Of a DNA stretch of 64,000 nt, positions 1-10,019 are shown piece after piece. The DNA is from Spiroplasma endosymbiont of Amphimallon solstitiale (GTDB lineage: Bacteria; Bacillota_I; Bacilli_A; Mycoplasmatales; VBWQ01), in contig NZ_OZ034999.1 in assembly GCF_964030965.1 (NCBI RefSeq), positions 62,001-126,000 on the forward strand, written 5' to 3'. Every line of letters starts with the position of its first letter. The first letter of the stretch is position 1. A program made the position numbers and the translations under genes. The notes under the pieces were generated by a model. It did no database searches. It saw only the letters and a list, made by a program, of their open reading frames with translations, and had not been told where the DNA came from.

Positions 1-887
1 TATTGATGATGGACATCGAAAGTTTTGAAAATTTAAACGAAATTCTGGTAAATATTCAATGCGTTTAGTGTTATTTTGTACAGATAATGTTAATCATAAA
101 TTAGTTAATAAAAGAGTAGATGTAATAATAAGACCAACAAAAACTAAAATTGGAGTTCAAAAAACTGCTGAATTTATTTTAGAACAAGGAAATAGATTTT
201 TTGAAAATTTTGACCAAGCAAAAATCATTATTTGTGGAGATAGTGCAGAATGAATTAAAGATGTTGCTAATTATTTAGATGCACAATTTGTTTTAGATAA
301 ATTCCATTTAGTTAAAAAGTTGTATGTAGGAATTATTGCTGGAAACAAAGGAAAATATTTTGAAGAATATAATACTTGTAGAAACTTTATTGAAAATGGT
401 CAATATGATGAATTAATAAAGTATATGAATGAAATATTAAAAAATCATAAAAAATTAAAAAAACAATATTTTAAAAATAATAAACAAGGAATTGAAAATC
501 AAGGTGCAAAATGAAATATTGGTACTTTTGCTGAAAGTAATATTTGATATATTTTAAAAGAAATGCTTGGTAATAGAACATATAGCATAGATATTTATAT
601 TAAAATGGTTATTTTTAAATGTAATCTTGTGAATTCTAAAACATAATCAAAATTTTTATTTTTATTAAAATATTAAAAACTTATTAATTAAAAGTTAATA
701 AGAATTTTTGTTGTGTATTTATATTAAATTTTCTTATTGATTTTTTAATATTTGTATTTTAATTGAAATTAATTTAATTTAGTAGTAATATTTACTTACA
801 ATTGCATATAATTACAATTATTTCTTGTCTATAATTTAAAAGAAATGTTTAAAAAGTAATTATATCCTCCGTTTTTGTTACCGTCCC
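1..887 (+). mobile_element. ISLre2 (UPF0236) element, 3' part, cut by window start
   Basis: The transposase C-terminal part is read from base 2 to 646, followed by about 240 bp of non-coding 3' region. The outer end is placed at 887 because the same terminal sequence (GGGACGG, read from the minus strand) starts the ISLre2 fragment at 34697. Beyond 887 lies a truncated prophage gene, so the element sits in or next to that gene. No target duplication can be checked because the other end is outside the window. Confidence 0.8.
2..646 (+). CDS. ISLre2-family (UPF0236) transposase, C-terminal part
   Basis: 214 residues are visible, reading through TGA as Trp, with the N-terminus before the window. 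It matches the copy at 63404 where they overlap (IDDGHRKFW, then YSMRLV) and the fragment at 34941-35293. Motifs seen are ICGDSAEWIKDVA, FHLVKKL and the Cys in EYNTCRNFIE. The ISLre2 family is defined by this UPF0236 protein, which catalyses transposition. Whether this copy is intact cannot be told. Confidence 0.85.
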
Positions 888-1546
888 GTTATACTTTTAA
901 CCTTGGTATCTTTGTCTAATGGTTTTTGTAATTTAATAATAATTGGATAACCATCTCTTGTTTTAAAATCTTTAATTTTAATAATAGTAATACTTTTAGT
1001 ACTTCTTGTTTTTGGATTTTGATAAGGTTGTGAATAATTATTAATGATATATAAATTATCAATATTATTTTCAGTTAATGGTTCATTAATACTAACTGCA
1101 TATAACTTAAATTGATTTAATAAATTTATTTCTTGAAATATTAAATTTTTAATATCAGTCATACTATATTCAATTGTATTATCATTAATATTGGTGCTAG
1201 CTCTTTGATTTAATTGCATAGTAAAGTCAGATGTTTCAACAGCAGTAGTTTTTAATACTTTATCAATATCAATAAATCCAATTTTAATAGTATTTGCTGA
1301 AAATCTTAAACTATTATTTTCATTATTTTTAAATAAATGTTCAATTTCATAAATATAAATTGTTCTTTTTTTAAATTCATCATAAGCTCTATTAATATCT
1401 GGATCACTAGTAGCACGCATCATATTAGTAAAGTCATAAGGAATATTATCTATTAAATAATCATTTTCTACATCTGCTTGATTAAGTTTAGTTTGCTTTT
1501 GTTTCTGTGGAAACTTGGTTTGTGGTTTGTTGTCTTGGTTGTCCAT
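878..1546 (-). pseudogene. Large virion protein, N-terminal part (prophage copy A)
   Basis: About 220 residues homologous to the start of the gene at 58425 in prophage C (shared DNIPYDFT, LRFSANTIKIGF, QLNQRASTNIND). The reading frame runs into the ISLre2 end at 887 and stops at 878, so roughly two thirds of the protein is missing. The start overlaps the end of the portal gene in another frame, exactly as in copy C. The role is inferred from the position next to the portal: a virion or tail-tip component. No enzymatic motif is seen. Confidence 0.7.
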
Positions 1547-2909
1547 TGTTTTCTCCTATTAATTGGTTATTTTCGGGATTAAATAATTTTAATTTAACTG
1601 TTAAATTATTAATTTCTTGTTCATCATTAATATTAAATGTTTTACTATTTAATAAATCTTTATCCATACGTACTAATATTTGAATAAATTTAAGAATATC
1701 AATATTAAATTGTCATAATTTTTGTTCAATATAATTAATGGTTGAAATATTAACTGCTGTACTTTCGGGAACTGATTGTTGTGCAGATTTCTTTTGACTT
1801 GGTATATGAATACCACAACGTTTAAATATTTCATTAACATTTCAATCATATATATCAGTTAAATTTTTACCTTTAAAATTACTATTTGTCATATTGATAT
1901 TTTCGTTTTGTTCATTATTATCTCCACCACTTTTAAATATGTAGTTTTTAGTAACCAATATTCTTACTGCTTCTTCTAATGTTGATTGAACATTACCATA
2001 AGTTTGACTAAATATAAATTTAGGTGAGTTTAAAATAGTATCTAAAACAATTTGTTCATAAATAACATCTAATGCTTTAATTTTATCCATTACTTTTTCA
2101 CAATCTGCTTGTTCATTTGCTTTATTTCTCATAATTGCTATTGGTATATAATTAATATTTAGTATTTGTTCTTGTACTAAATTGGGATTATTAATGTATG
2201 ATTTAAAATCTAATTTATTTTGTTTTTTAGTATCATTAATACTATAAATTGCACGATTAATTGTTACTTGTTTATTATTTAATGTATAAACTTCAAATAA
2301 TCTTACAGTTTGAGAATTTTGTTCATAATTATCATAAAAAATAGTACATTGAATTAATTTACCAGTAATATCATAAACTCTTTGTTGAATATCTATTACT
2401 TGAAAATATAAGTCATCATTAGCAATATAAATTAAATAACCACTAATTCCTAATTTACTTAATTTAAAAATAGAATTTCAATTTTTTCTATAAAATTCTT
2501 GTTGAATTAAATATTGTTTAATAGTTTCATTATTAATATCTAATGGAGCATTATATAGATTAGCATTATTTTCCTTTAATTTTGTAGAAAAGTAATGATA
2601 CATGATAAAGTGTTATTTTTAGAGAATTTTTACACTAAATAATGTTATTTTTAACAAATTTTTAATTAAAAATAATATTTTAAGTGTAAATTGATGAATA
2701 ATTTTTGGTCATCCATACTTTTCTACATAATTAAAATTATTTTCTGCTACAAAATCAGTAAAATAAGTTTCATGATTAAAATCATTAAAACCAAAATAAT
2801 TTAAAATAGAAGCATGTGTACTTTTATTTTTATTAGTTAAAAATTTTAATTTTTCATTTTGATTATCATTAATATTTGTTTTATCTTTTCTTTTAAATAA
2901 ACTTAGCAT
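1488..2909 (-). pseudogene. Phage portal-like protein, MITE-disrupted (copy A)
   Basis: Homolog of the intact 412-aa gene at 57242. The start at 2909 follows a GGTGGTGAG ribosome site. Shared blocks include KSTHASIL, FNDFNHETYFTDFVAENN, YIPIAIMRNKANE and NSPKFIF. A 163-bp MITE (2574-2736) interrupts it after residue ~60 with an 8-bp duplication, so a read-through product would be cut short. The portal assignment rests on size, operon position between tail fibre and a large virion gene, and a helical C-terminal part; it is inferred. The 3' end overlaps the next gene by about 60 nt. Confidence 0.6.
2574..2736 (+). mobile_element. 163-bp MITE (full), in portal gene A
   Basis: Full copy, starting CTTTAATTTTGTAG and ending CTACATAATTAAAA, flanked by the 8-bp direct repeat TTATTTTC (2566-2573 and 2737-2744). 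It splits the prophage A portal gene. Confidence 0.95.
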
Positions 2910-2925
2910 AATACTCACCACCTTT

Positions 2926-3048
2926 CTAAAAGATTTGATTAATTTTTAATACAATTTTTACTATAATAAATATAATTAAACCAGCAGTTGCTGATGATAG
3001 AATTACTCCAATTAAACCTAAAATAATTTTTATAATTTTAAAAAACAT
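2926..3048 (-). CDS. Small phage membrane protein (copy A)
   Basis: 40 aa, essentially one hydrophobic segment (GLIGVILSSATAGLIIFIIV) with lysines on both sides. It lies 4 nt after the tail fibre gene and just before the portal gene. A near-identical homolog is at 57101-57223. Conservation in two copies supports a real gene. A holin-like or virion membrane role is possible but not shown. Confidence 0.75.
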   Translation of the reverse strand: MFFKIIKIILGLIGVILSSATAGLIIFIIVKIVLKINQIF

Positions 3049-3633
3049 AATATTATTCCTGTAATTCTTCTAATTTTCATAAATTACCTTTTAAATTACC
3101 TTTTCCACTATAAATAGTAATCAATTTAGCATGTTGAACTGATAAAATTACTATATTAACACTATCATTGAAGGTTTGTATTGGTACACCAGCAATTTTG
3201 TTATCCGTTATAATAAATTCTTGAATAGTATAAACTGGATTATATATACTTCAAGAATAATAAACTCTATAATGTTTATTAACTATAAAATCATAAGTAA
3301 TTTGTCAATTATCTCATTTATTTTTTTCTCTTATTCCTACTTCTTTTCAGTTTGAACCACTTGGACTTGGTGTTGGATTATCTGGTAATTCAATATCTCA
3401 ACAATTTTCTTCAACTTCATTTGTTTCTAAACTTTTTGAATTAATTTTTATTTTTGGTGTAACATCAACTTTAATTGTATTTTGTAATTCTTCTAATGAA
3501 AGAATAGCACCATAATTAATATCTCCACCTTTTAAATATAAACTACAATTAAAACTACTTTCTCTAAGAACCTGTTTAGAATCTTTTCGAAAATAATGTA
3601 AAATGATTATATATTTTAAAATAAGAGGTATAT

Positions 3634-4594
3634 ATGCATAAAAATTATCCAAGTCATGTCACCAAAGAACAATTTGAGAACATAAAATCAATTTTAGAAA
3701 ATAGCAAAAAGAAAACAAAACCAAGAAGTTTAGATTTATATGAAGTATTTTGTGCAATTTTATATGTATTAAAAAGTGGTTGTCAATGAAGAATGCTACC
3801 AAAAAATTTTCCAAAATGACAAACTGTATATTATTATTTTCAAATTTGAAGTAAAAATAATGGTAAAGAACCTAGTGTATTGCAATTAATTTTAAAAAAA
3901 ATTAGTTAAAAAAATTCGTATCAATAATAATCGCAAAGAACAAACTAGTTTTTGTATAATTGATTCGCAAAGTGTTAAAAATACAGATACTACCGAAAAT
4001 AAAGGTTATGATGCTGGTAAAAAGATTTCAGGCATAAAACGTCATATTGTTGTTGATTCTCAAGGTTTACCACATGCAATTTACATAACCACAGCAGAAA
4101 AAACAGATCGTAATAGCGCTATAATAATGATTGAAAATGAAAAAGAAAATCTTTCTGCAGTTCAAAAAATAATAGTAGATGCTGGTTATACTGGTGAAAA
4201 ATTTGCTTCTGAAATCAAAACAATCATAAATGCAAATGTTGAAGTGATAAAACGTAATGAATTACATACTTTTGTAGTATTACCAAAAAGATGAATTGTA
4301 GAACGAAGCTTTGCTTGATTAGAAAAATACAGAAGATTATGAAAAAATTGCTTTAATTTTGTAGAAAAGTAATGATACATGATAAAGTGTTATTTTTAGA
4401 GAATTTTTACACTAAATAATGTTACTTTTAACAAATTTTTAATTAAAAATAATATTTTAAGTGTAAATTGATGAATAATTTTTGGTCATCCATACTTTTC
4501 TACATAATTAAAAAAAAATTGTGAAAGAAAACTAAATACTAGTTTACAAATGGTTGTTCTTTCATTTATTTCAGTTTTATTAAAAAGATTCTAA
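3634..4594 (+). pseudogene. IS5-family transposase, MITE-disrupted
   Basis: DDE transposase with an N-terminal helix-turn-helix-like part. Catalytic motifs are IDSQSVKNT (Asp), VDAGYTG (Asp) and VERSFAWLEKYRRL (Glu). The gene is in two frames: the first ends shortly after a run of A at about 3893-3900 and the second continues in the -1 frame, the arrangement known for programmed -1 frameshifting in many IS5-group elements. A MITE at 4351-4513 sits just after the catalytic Glu motif and removes the natural C-terminus. Confidence 0.85.
4351..4513 (+). mobile_element. 163-bp MITE (full), in IS5
   Basis: Full copy flanked by AAAAATTG on both sides (4343-4350, 4514-4521). It is nested in the IS5 transposase gene, so it arrived after the IS5. 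Confidence 0.95.
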
Positions 4595-4926
4595 ACAGGT
4601 TCTAACAGTTAAAGTTAATATTACATCTTCATCTTTAATTTTAAATTTTGCAAGTAAGTAATCTCCACCTAAATAATTACCAGTTTTAAATTCTACTTTA
4701 TGCTTTATATTTGCTTGATTTACTGGTAATTCATCTAATGTTATAATTACTCTATATACAGTATTAAAATTAATTTCAAACGTATCTCATTCACGATTAT
4801 TTTTACTTTTACTTATTACTTTTCATATTTCTTTATCTTGTTTTTTATCAATATTTGCTTTATTTTCATTAATAGCACCAGCAACAGTTTTATTAATAGT
4901 TTCTAAATTAGGGATTTCTTGACTTA

Positions 4927-5144
4927 GAACCTGTTTAGGATCTTTTTTGACTAATTTTTAATTAAATTAATATTATAAGTTTTTATTTATAATAAAAAAA
5001 TAGATTTTTAGTTGATAAGTGATCAAATTATAAAATTTTTTAAAGAAAAAATGAACAAGAAAATAAAATGCTAATTAAATACCTATTTATAAATAATTAT
5101 TCCTTGTTTTAGCGGAATTATATTAGAAAGATCTAAACAGATTC
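4927..5144 (+). mobile_element. 218-bp IS5-related MITE
   Basis: Terminal sequences GAACCTGTTTAGGATC (left) and GATCTAAACAGATTC (right) are near-copies of the IS5 ends found here. It is flanked by TTA (4924-4926, 5145-5147), the same 3-bp duplication size. There is no transposase reading frame inside. It interrupts the prophage A tail fibre. Inferred to be a non-autonomous derivative moved by the IS5 transposase. Confidence 0.8.
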
Positions 5145-5231
5145 TTACTAATTTTATCATTAATATAATAAGGTGAAATGAAATCTTTTCTACTTATATT
5201 TTGAATATTACCTGTTTTTATTAAACTTTTT

Positions 5232-5394
5232 CTTTAATTTTGTAGAAAAGTAATGATACATGATAAAGTGTTATTTTTAGAGAATTTTTACACTAAATAA
5301 TGTTATTTTTAACAAATTTTTAATTAAAAATAATATTTTAAGTGTAAATTGATGAATAATTTTTGGTCATCCATACTTTTCTACATAATTAAAA
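5232..5394 (+). mobile_element. 163-bp MITE (full), in tail fibre A
   Basis: Full copy flanked by AACTTTTT (5224-5231, 5395-5402). Removing element and one repeat restores a continuous minus-strand tail fibre frame. Confidence 0.95.
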
Positions 5395-5463
5395 AACTTT
5401 TTTGTTTTAATTCTACTTTAATACTATATTTATTTTTATTTTGTTCATCAATAAATTTTTTTA

Positions 5464-5658
5464 TGATTTCATTTGAAACTAGAAAAACCATTAAGCGGTT
5501 TGAAGACAAACTTGATGGTTTAAGACAATATTTAAAACAAAATATTCATATCATATGACTTGTTCCTAAAGAAAATATGAAAAAATTTGTTAATGAGCAA
5601 ATTAAAGCATACAACTGAAAATTAGAACAACACCATATAGAAATATTTAATTCATAAT
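5464..5658 (+). pseudogene. Replication-relaxation-like protein, C-terminal fragment
   Basis: About 60 codons matching the C-terminal part of 13410-13777: FETRKT..., DGLRQY, LVPKENMKKFVNEQIK and YNWKLE align with FERTRKT, DGLRHY, LVPNESMKKFVDEQIK and YNWKLA. Only the tail remains. Upstream the plus strand belongs to the antisense of the prophage tail fibre, so this is a rearrangement junction. It converges with, and overlaps by 12 nt, the end of the gene at 5647-8156. Confidence 0.65.
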
Positions 5659-6224
5659 ATTAATAAAGTTTATATTATTTAAATTAATAGTATATTCACT
5701 ACCCCCTTCGATACCACATAAAAATCATTTAAAGTAAATATTTTCATTATCATGTCAAATATTTAAATCGAATATTTCTTTAAAGTGATAACGACCTGCC
5801 GAATAAGGAATAGAGATATTATATAAAGAATTAGTATTACCTTCACCTTGATTAGTTAAAATATCATTAGTTTTTAAATTAGTAAATTTGCTACTGCCAT
5901 GACTCATTACTGATAAATTTACATATGAATCTTTATCAAAAACAAATGTAGGAAAAATTTTAATAAAGGTATCTCAATTATGAGCATATTTTTTTCAATT
6001 TAGTAAATTGTGGGTATCTGAACTATCATTGACAGTTCCAAACATAAAATAAGTTCAGTAATAATAATAATTTAAGTTATTATTTATATTTGATTTATTA
6101 AATTGATTCTAATAAACTGCAACTAACTGATTATTACTATCAAAAATTCAATTTAATGAATAATTTTTATCAGTTATTTTTATTGGAGCATTATATAAAA
6201 AATTATAAATATCTTTATTATTAA

Positions 6225-7285
6225 CCTGAATTGTAAATATAAATGGGACAGTTTTTTAAAATAATTGTATTAAATCTATTGGTCTTTTATAAGATAGTGA
6301 TTTTCTGGGTGTAGAATTAATTTGAAATGCTATAGTATTTAAATCTTTTTGTTTATATGAAGATAGATCTGTAGATTTTGGTAAATATCTTCTTAAAATA
6401 CCATTATTATTTTCATTTAAACCTCTTTGACAAGGTTTACCAGGATCTGCAAAATAAATCTTAACATTACAATTTTTTTCGATTAATTTTCATTTACTAA
6501 ATTCTTTACCACGATCAAAAGTAATAGTTTTAACTGTTCCTTTTTGTAACTTTGAAATAAATTTTATTATACTTTTTGTAATATTTTCTGATTTATTATT
6601 TTTAGTTGCTAAAGGAATTGTGGTTTTTGATCATATATCAGCTAAAGTAATAATAGAACTTTTATGATCTTTACCAATGATAGTATCACCCTCTAAATGA
6701 CCAAATTCTTCTATATTTTTAATATTAGGAATGATTAAATTTCTTTCATGAATAGACTTACAATTATTAATTCTGCCCCTAGTTTCTTTTTGTTTGTGAG
6801 GTTTATTTTTTCCTTTTCTCAATAAGTTATTTTCATCAAAACCCATTCGATTTGTTTTAAACATGTTATATAAAGTTTTTGTTGAAATACTTTTTATTTT
6901 ATTTTCCTTTAAAAAATTAGCAATTATATCAAGAGCATAATTTTTAGTAATTAACAAATGATTAATAGTATTAATTTCTATTAAAGTTAAAATTATTAAT
7001 TTTCTACCTGCATTTTGTTTATTTTTTTGAATTTTATTCAATATTTCTAATGGCAATAAGTTTTGATTTAATAATCTACAAACTCTATGTACAGTTGATT
7101 TACTATAATCAATGGCTTTTGCTATTTTACGAATCGAAAATCCATAACTTTTATATTCTTTTATTGCTATTATTGATTCAATAGTCAGATACTTATACAT
7201 TGTGCTAATTCCTTTCTTTTCTTAATTATAGAATTAACACAATTTAATTTTTATATAAGTGTCCTTTTTAATTTTACAATTCAGG
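6225..7285 (-). mobile_element. IS30-family element, copy 1
   Basis: 1061 bp with ends CCTGAATTGTAAA... and its complement, flanked by TAA on both sides. Inserted in the secreted protein gene. It has the same length as the copies at 11621, 41163 and 49276. Confidence 0.95.
6256..7200 (-). CDS. IS30-family transposase
   Basis: 314 aa, reading through TGA. N-terminal helix-turn-helix (FSIRKIAKAIDYSKSTVHR). The DDE catalytic domain shows LEGDTIIGKDHKSS (Asp), TFDRGKEFS (Asp) and GLNENNNGILRRYLPK (Glu), the hallmark order and C-terminal signature of IS30. It appears intact and is near-identical to three other full copies, so recent activity is likely. Confidence 0.93.
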
Positions 7286-7715
7286 TAATAATTAAATTAA
7301 CAATGGTAGTAGTTAATTCATTGCTAATTTGTCCTTTTAAACTAGATTGGTTAATAAAATACTGTCCTAACTTATTAGCTATTATTTGACTAATTTTATT
7401 TTCATATGCTGATTTGCCAATATAATATAGTCCTAAATTTTCACTTAAATCATCACTATGGTCAACTTTATCAGCACCTGCTTTTTGTGAAATATCAATG
7501 TGTTTTTCAACTCCACCTAATTGAATATATTGTCAATTATTATCACCGCTAAAATATGTATTAGAATATTCGCTTTTGCTATATGGATTATAATCATTTT
7601 TAATAGTAGTTACTTTTCGATAACTAATCATTTCTTGTTTTGTATTTTCAATATTAACTTTATCTTTATCAGGAATAGTAACATCAGGATTATAAACTAG
7701 GTTACCTGTTATATC

Positions 7716-7878
7716 TTTTAATTATGTAGAAAAGTATGGATGACCAAAAATTATTCATCAATTTACACTTAAAATATTATTTTTAATTAAAAATTTGTTA
7801 AAAGTAACATTATTTAGTGTAAAAATTCTCTAAAAATAACACTTTATCATGTATCATTACTTTTCTACAAAATTAAAG
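7716..7878 (-). mobile_element. 163-bp MITE (full)
   Basis: Inverted orientation (starts TTTTAATTATGTAG, ends CTACAAAATTAAAG), flanked by GTTATATC at 7708-7715 and 7879-7886. Splits the secreted protein gene about 90 codons in. Confidence 0.95.
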
Positions 7879-8156
7879 GTTATATCTACTAAGAAGGTAT
7901 TTCTAGCATTGGCAAAAGTATAATTTTTTAATGCTGAAGTATCATAACTATAAAATTTATGATTGGTTGTTGATTGGTTAGTAATTCAATCACTAGTACT
8001 TAAATAACCATATTGATTATTAAATAATGAATTTTGATTATTATTATTTGTTTGTAAATTGTTAGTAAAAGTAGTATTTTGATTCAAATTAGCAAATGTA
8101 CTAGTTGAAATTGTTAAAGTTGTAATACTACTTAATAAAATTAAAAATTGTTTCAT

Positions 8157-8481
8157 ATTTTTATACTCTTAAAATTAATTTATATTTTTAATAAATATAT
8201 ATATTTATATAATCATTAAAAATATAACGTTATAAATGAATAACGTTATATAAATTATATTATGTTTACAGTATTTCTGCAATAAGTTCTTCATATGCTT
8301 GTTTTTGTCGTCAATAATAAGCATATGAAGAATTAATAAAAGAAATTATATAAAAAAAACCCAACAATTAATTTAATCGTGGGAAAATTCGATTCCTATA
8401 GAACCTTGCATAACATAAAGTTATACTTACATTATAATGATAGCATAAAAATAGTAAAAGGTCAATGACTGGAGCATTAGC
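8157..8481. promoter_or_regulatory. Intergenic region with three hairpins
   Basis: No gene seen. It holds an 11-bp perfect stem at 8223-8233/8240-8250 (TATAACGTTAT; each arm is itself nearly palindromic), a 14-bp stem at 8286-8299/8319-8332 (TTCTTCATATGCTT), and a weaker hairpin at about 8350-8374 whose minus-strand side ends in eight T. A plus-strand TATAAT at 8433-8438 is a plausible -10 for the gene at 8482. The hairpins would lie in the leader of the minus-strand gene starting at 8156. Confidence 0.45.
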
Positions 8482-8883
8482 ATGGAAAATAATCAAAAAC
8501 AATGAAAACAATATATAAAGGGTATGGGAATTCGTGTTAAAATTACTGATGATATTGATAAAGAAACTGGTAAGCAAAAGTATCGTCCAGCAATTGTTAT
8601 TAAATCTTATCCAAGTCATGTAAAAGTACAATTGATGACTACTGAGTCAAGTAATCATGATTATTATAAAATTAAAATTAATAATCAAATTCAATATATA
8701 AGACCAATATATTACAGAACTATACCACTTGAATGAGTAAATCAAAAATGAATTGATAATAATAAAAAACAAATATTTATCAGTAAAAACAATTCTTTAT
8801 TTATTAAAATTCAAGAAATGGAAATTAAAGAAAATCTTGGGTATAAAATTGAATTAAAAAAAAATAAAAAAAGTTTTAAATAA
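8482..8883 (+). CDS. PemK/MazF-like protein (possible toxin fold)
   Basis: 133 aa, start chosen at 8482 (MENNQKQW) because it opens the frame; an internal ATG at 8524 is the alternative. The region from about residue 15 (MGIRVKITDD...KYRPAIVIKSYP...VKVQLMTTES) resembles the first strands of the PemK/MazF SH3-like RNase fold: a charged start, R-P-A-hydrophobic-V-I, then a v-v-hydrophobic-T strand. No antitoxin gene is evident next to it. After the stop another frame continues 8885-8970 as a Lys/Gln-rich stretch, so a frameshift near the A-runs at 8856-8871 may have shortened the protein. Toxin activity is a guess. Confidence 0.45.
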
Positions 8884-9054
8884 AAATCAAAATTTCAGAC
8901 AAGAAAATAAACAACTTAAGAAGCAAATTTGTATGCAATCATTAAAGTTAAAAAATCGCAATCATGGATAAATTTCTTTACTAAAAACCAATATGTGAAA
9001 AATTAATTTTTAAATCATGTAAAATTATAGTAAGAAAATTTAGGGGGTAAAAAT

Positions 9055-9132
9055 ATGTCAAATAAAGTTAAAAGACCAATGAATGCTTATATGCTTTTTA
9101 GTAAAGAAAAAAGAGCAATTAAAAACACATAA
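9055..9132 (+). pseudogene. HMG-box gene, 5' half
   Basis: 25 codons with a good ribosome site (AGGGGG, 7 nt upstream). The peptide after the start, KRPMNAYMLFSKEKRAIKN, is the first helix of an HMG box, whose family consensus has the form KRPxNAFMxFxxExRxxxxxxNP. The frame ends at 9130 (TAA), and 19 nt further a protease gene begins. The matching second half of the box lies at 10020-10123. HMG boxes are DNA-bending domains typical of eukaryotes. The motif match is seen; origin by transfer is inferred. Confidence 0.75.
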
Positions 9133-9151
9133 CTAAAAAGGAGAAAATAAA

Positions 9152-10003
9152 ATGAAAAAATTACTAACTACAATAACTCTTAGTGCATTAGTAGGAACAA
9201 GTGCAAGTAATTTAAAACCAGTTTTTACAAATAGTGTTGTAAATAATGACTTTAAATCAAATATTAAATTAAGAGTAACTAATGGAACAGACGTTCCTGA
9301 AGGTAAATATGCTTGATTTTCTTCTACTAACATAAATTTAAATTTAATTTCACCAAATTGATTATTATCTGCTCATCATGTTTTTGAAGGTGCAACTCCG
9401 AAAGACATAGACAGAATTGAAATTGAATTTAAATTTTATAATCAAAAAAATGAAATAGTTGTTATTAAAAGAAAAATTAAGAATTTTATGACTTGAGCTA
9501 ATAGCAAAGAGCCTAATTGAACTCATGATATCGCATTAGTCCAATTAAATAAACCTATATATGATATAAAACCAATTTCTTTATATGATAAACTAGAAAA
9601 ACCAAAAACTAATACTATTGCGACTGTTATTGGAAAAGGTGTTTGTGGTGTTGATAATAATGGAAATAGAATATTTCCAAATAAATTGCAAGAAGCAAAT
9701 ATTCCCATATTAGATGATAGTGTTAGTAAAGACCCTAGATGAACATTTCCAAATGGTTGAAATCCTAAAACTGAAATTTTAGCTGGAATAATAACTGGTG
9801 ATAAAAGAATTACTGCTGCTCCTGGAGATAGTGGAGGCCCACTATTTATAAAACAAAATGATAAAGATGTTCTTGTTGGAATTGTTAGTGGTGCTCCTGT
9901 TGATAATACAGAAGATAATTTAATTGATCCTGAACCTGGTGTTTTTACATTTGTTGGCGCTTTTTATGATTGAATTAAAGAAAATACTAATAATTTTAGT
10001 TAA
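9152..10003 (+). CDS. Secreted chymotrypsin-fold (S1) serine protease
   Basis: 283 aa with its own AAAAAGGAG ribosome site and a signal peptide (MKKLLTTITLSALVGTSAS). Full S1 triad context: His in NWLLSAHHVF (~residue 74), Asp in HDIALVQLNKP (~130), Ser in APGDSGGPLF (~230). The position equivalent to trypsin Asp189 is Thr in ITAAPGDS, so trypsin-like specificity is not predicted. Only one Cys, hence no disulfides, as expected for a bacterial version. Probably exported and acting on host or extracellular proteins. The gene sits between the two halves of an HMG-box gene. Confidence 0.88.
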
Positions 10004-10019
10004 TAGATTTCATGCATAA

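Larger units (their letters stand above)
3568..4602 (+). mobile_element. IS5-family element carrying a MITE
   Basis: Ends are inverted repeats (GAACCTGTTTAGAATC... and its complement) with 3-bp TAA duplications at 3565-3567 and 4603-4605. It is 864 bp once the MITE and its duplication are removed, the same as the copy at 36529-37392. It interrupts the prophage A tail fibre gene. Confidence 0.93.
3053..5465 (-). pseudogene. Phage tail fibre gene, 3' part, broken (copy A)
   Basis: Reassembled from pieces: 5465-5395, 5231-5145, 4926-4603 and 3567-3053 encode the C-terminal part of a tail fibre homologous to 54940-57096 and 35294-38064. Between them sit a MITE, a 218-bp IS5-derived element and an IS5 copy. 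The shared stem is NKTVAGAINENKANIDKKQD. The last ~150 residues differ from copy C except for the end (KLEELQ), as expected of a variable receptor-binding tip. The N-terminus is lost: at about 5464 the sequence switches to an unrelated plus-strand fragment. Confidence 0.75.
5647..8156 (-). pseudogene. Secreted protein gene split by IS30 and a MITE
   Basis: Starts at 8156 with a signal peptide: short basic start, hydrophobic LILLSSITTLTI, then STSTFA as likely cleavage region. Coding resumes after the MITE (7716-7878) and again after IS30 (6225-7285), ending in a Trp/Tyr-rich region (WFLCGIEGGSEY) at 5647. The restored product would be about 425 aa. I do not recognise the family. It is presumably exported, and all that is certain is that two insertions inactivate it. 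Confidence 0.65.

Noticed and set aside
3398-3652. Minus-strand open frame starting MDNFYAYIP
   Set aside because: Its first half is antisense to the IS5 transposase start. Only the second half is genuine fibre sequence, which is annotated as part of that gene.
878-5465. Filamentous (plectrovirus-type) origin of the phage genes
   Set aside because: A double-domain terminase, capsid-size proteins, a portal-size protein and a DYYTK-type fibre point to a tailed dsDNA phage, not to the small replication-coat operon of spiroplasma plectroviruses.
5349-5558. Open frame starting MMNNFWSS
   Set aside because: It begins inside a MITE, crosses antisense fibre sequence and ends in the replication-relaxation fragment. 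It is a chance fusion.
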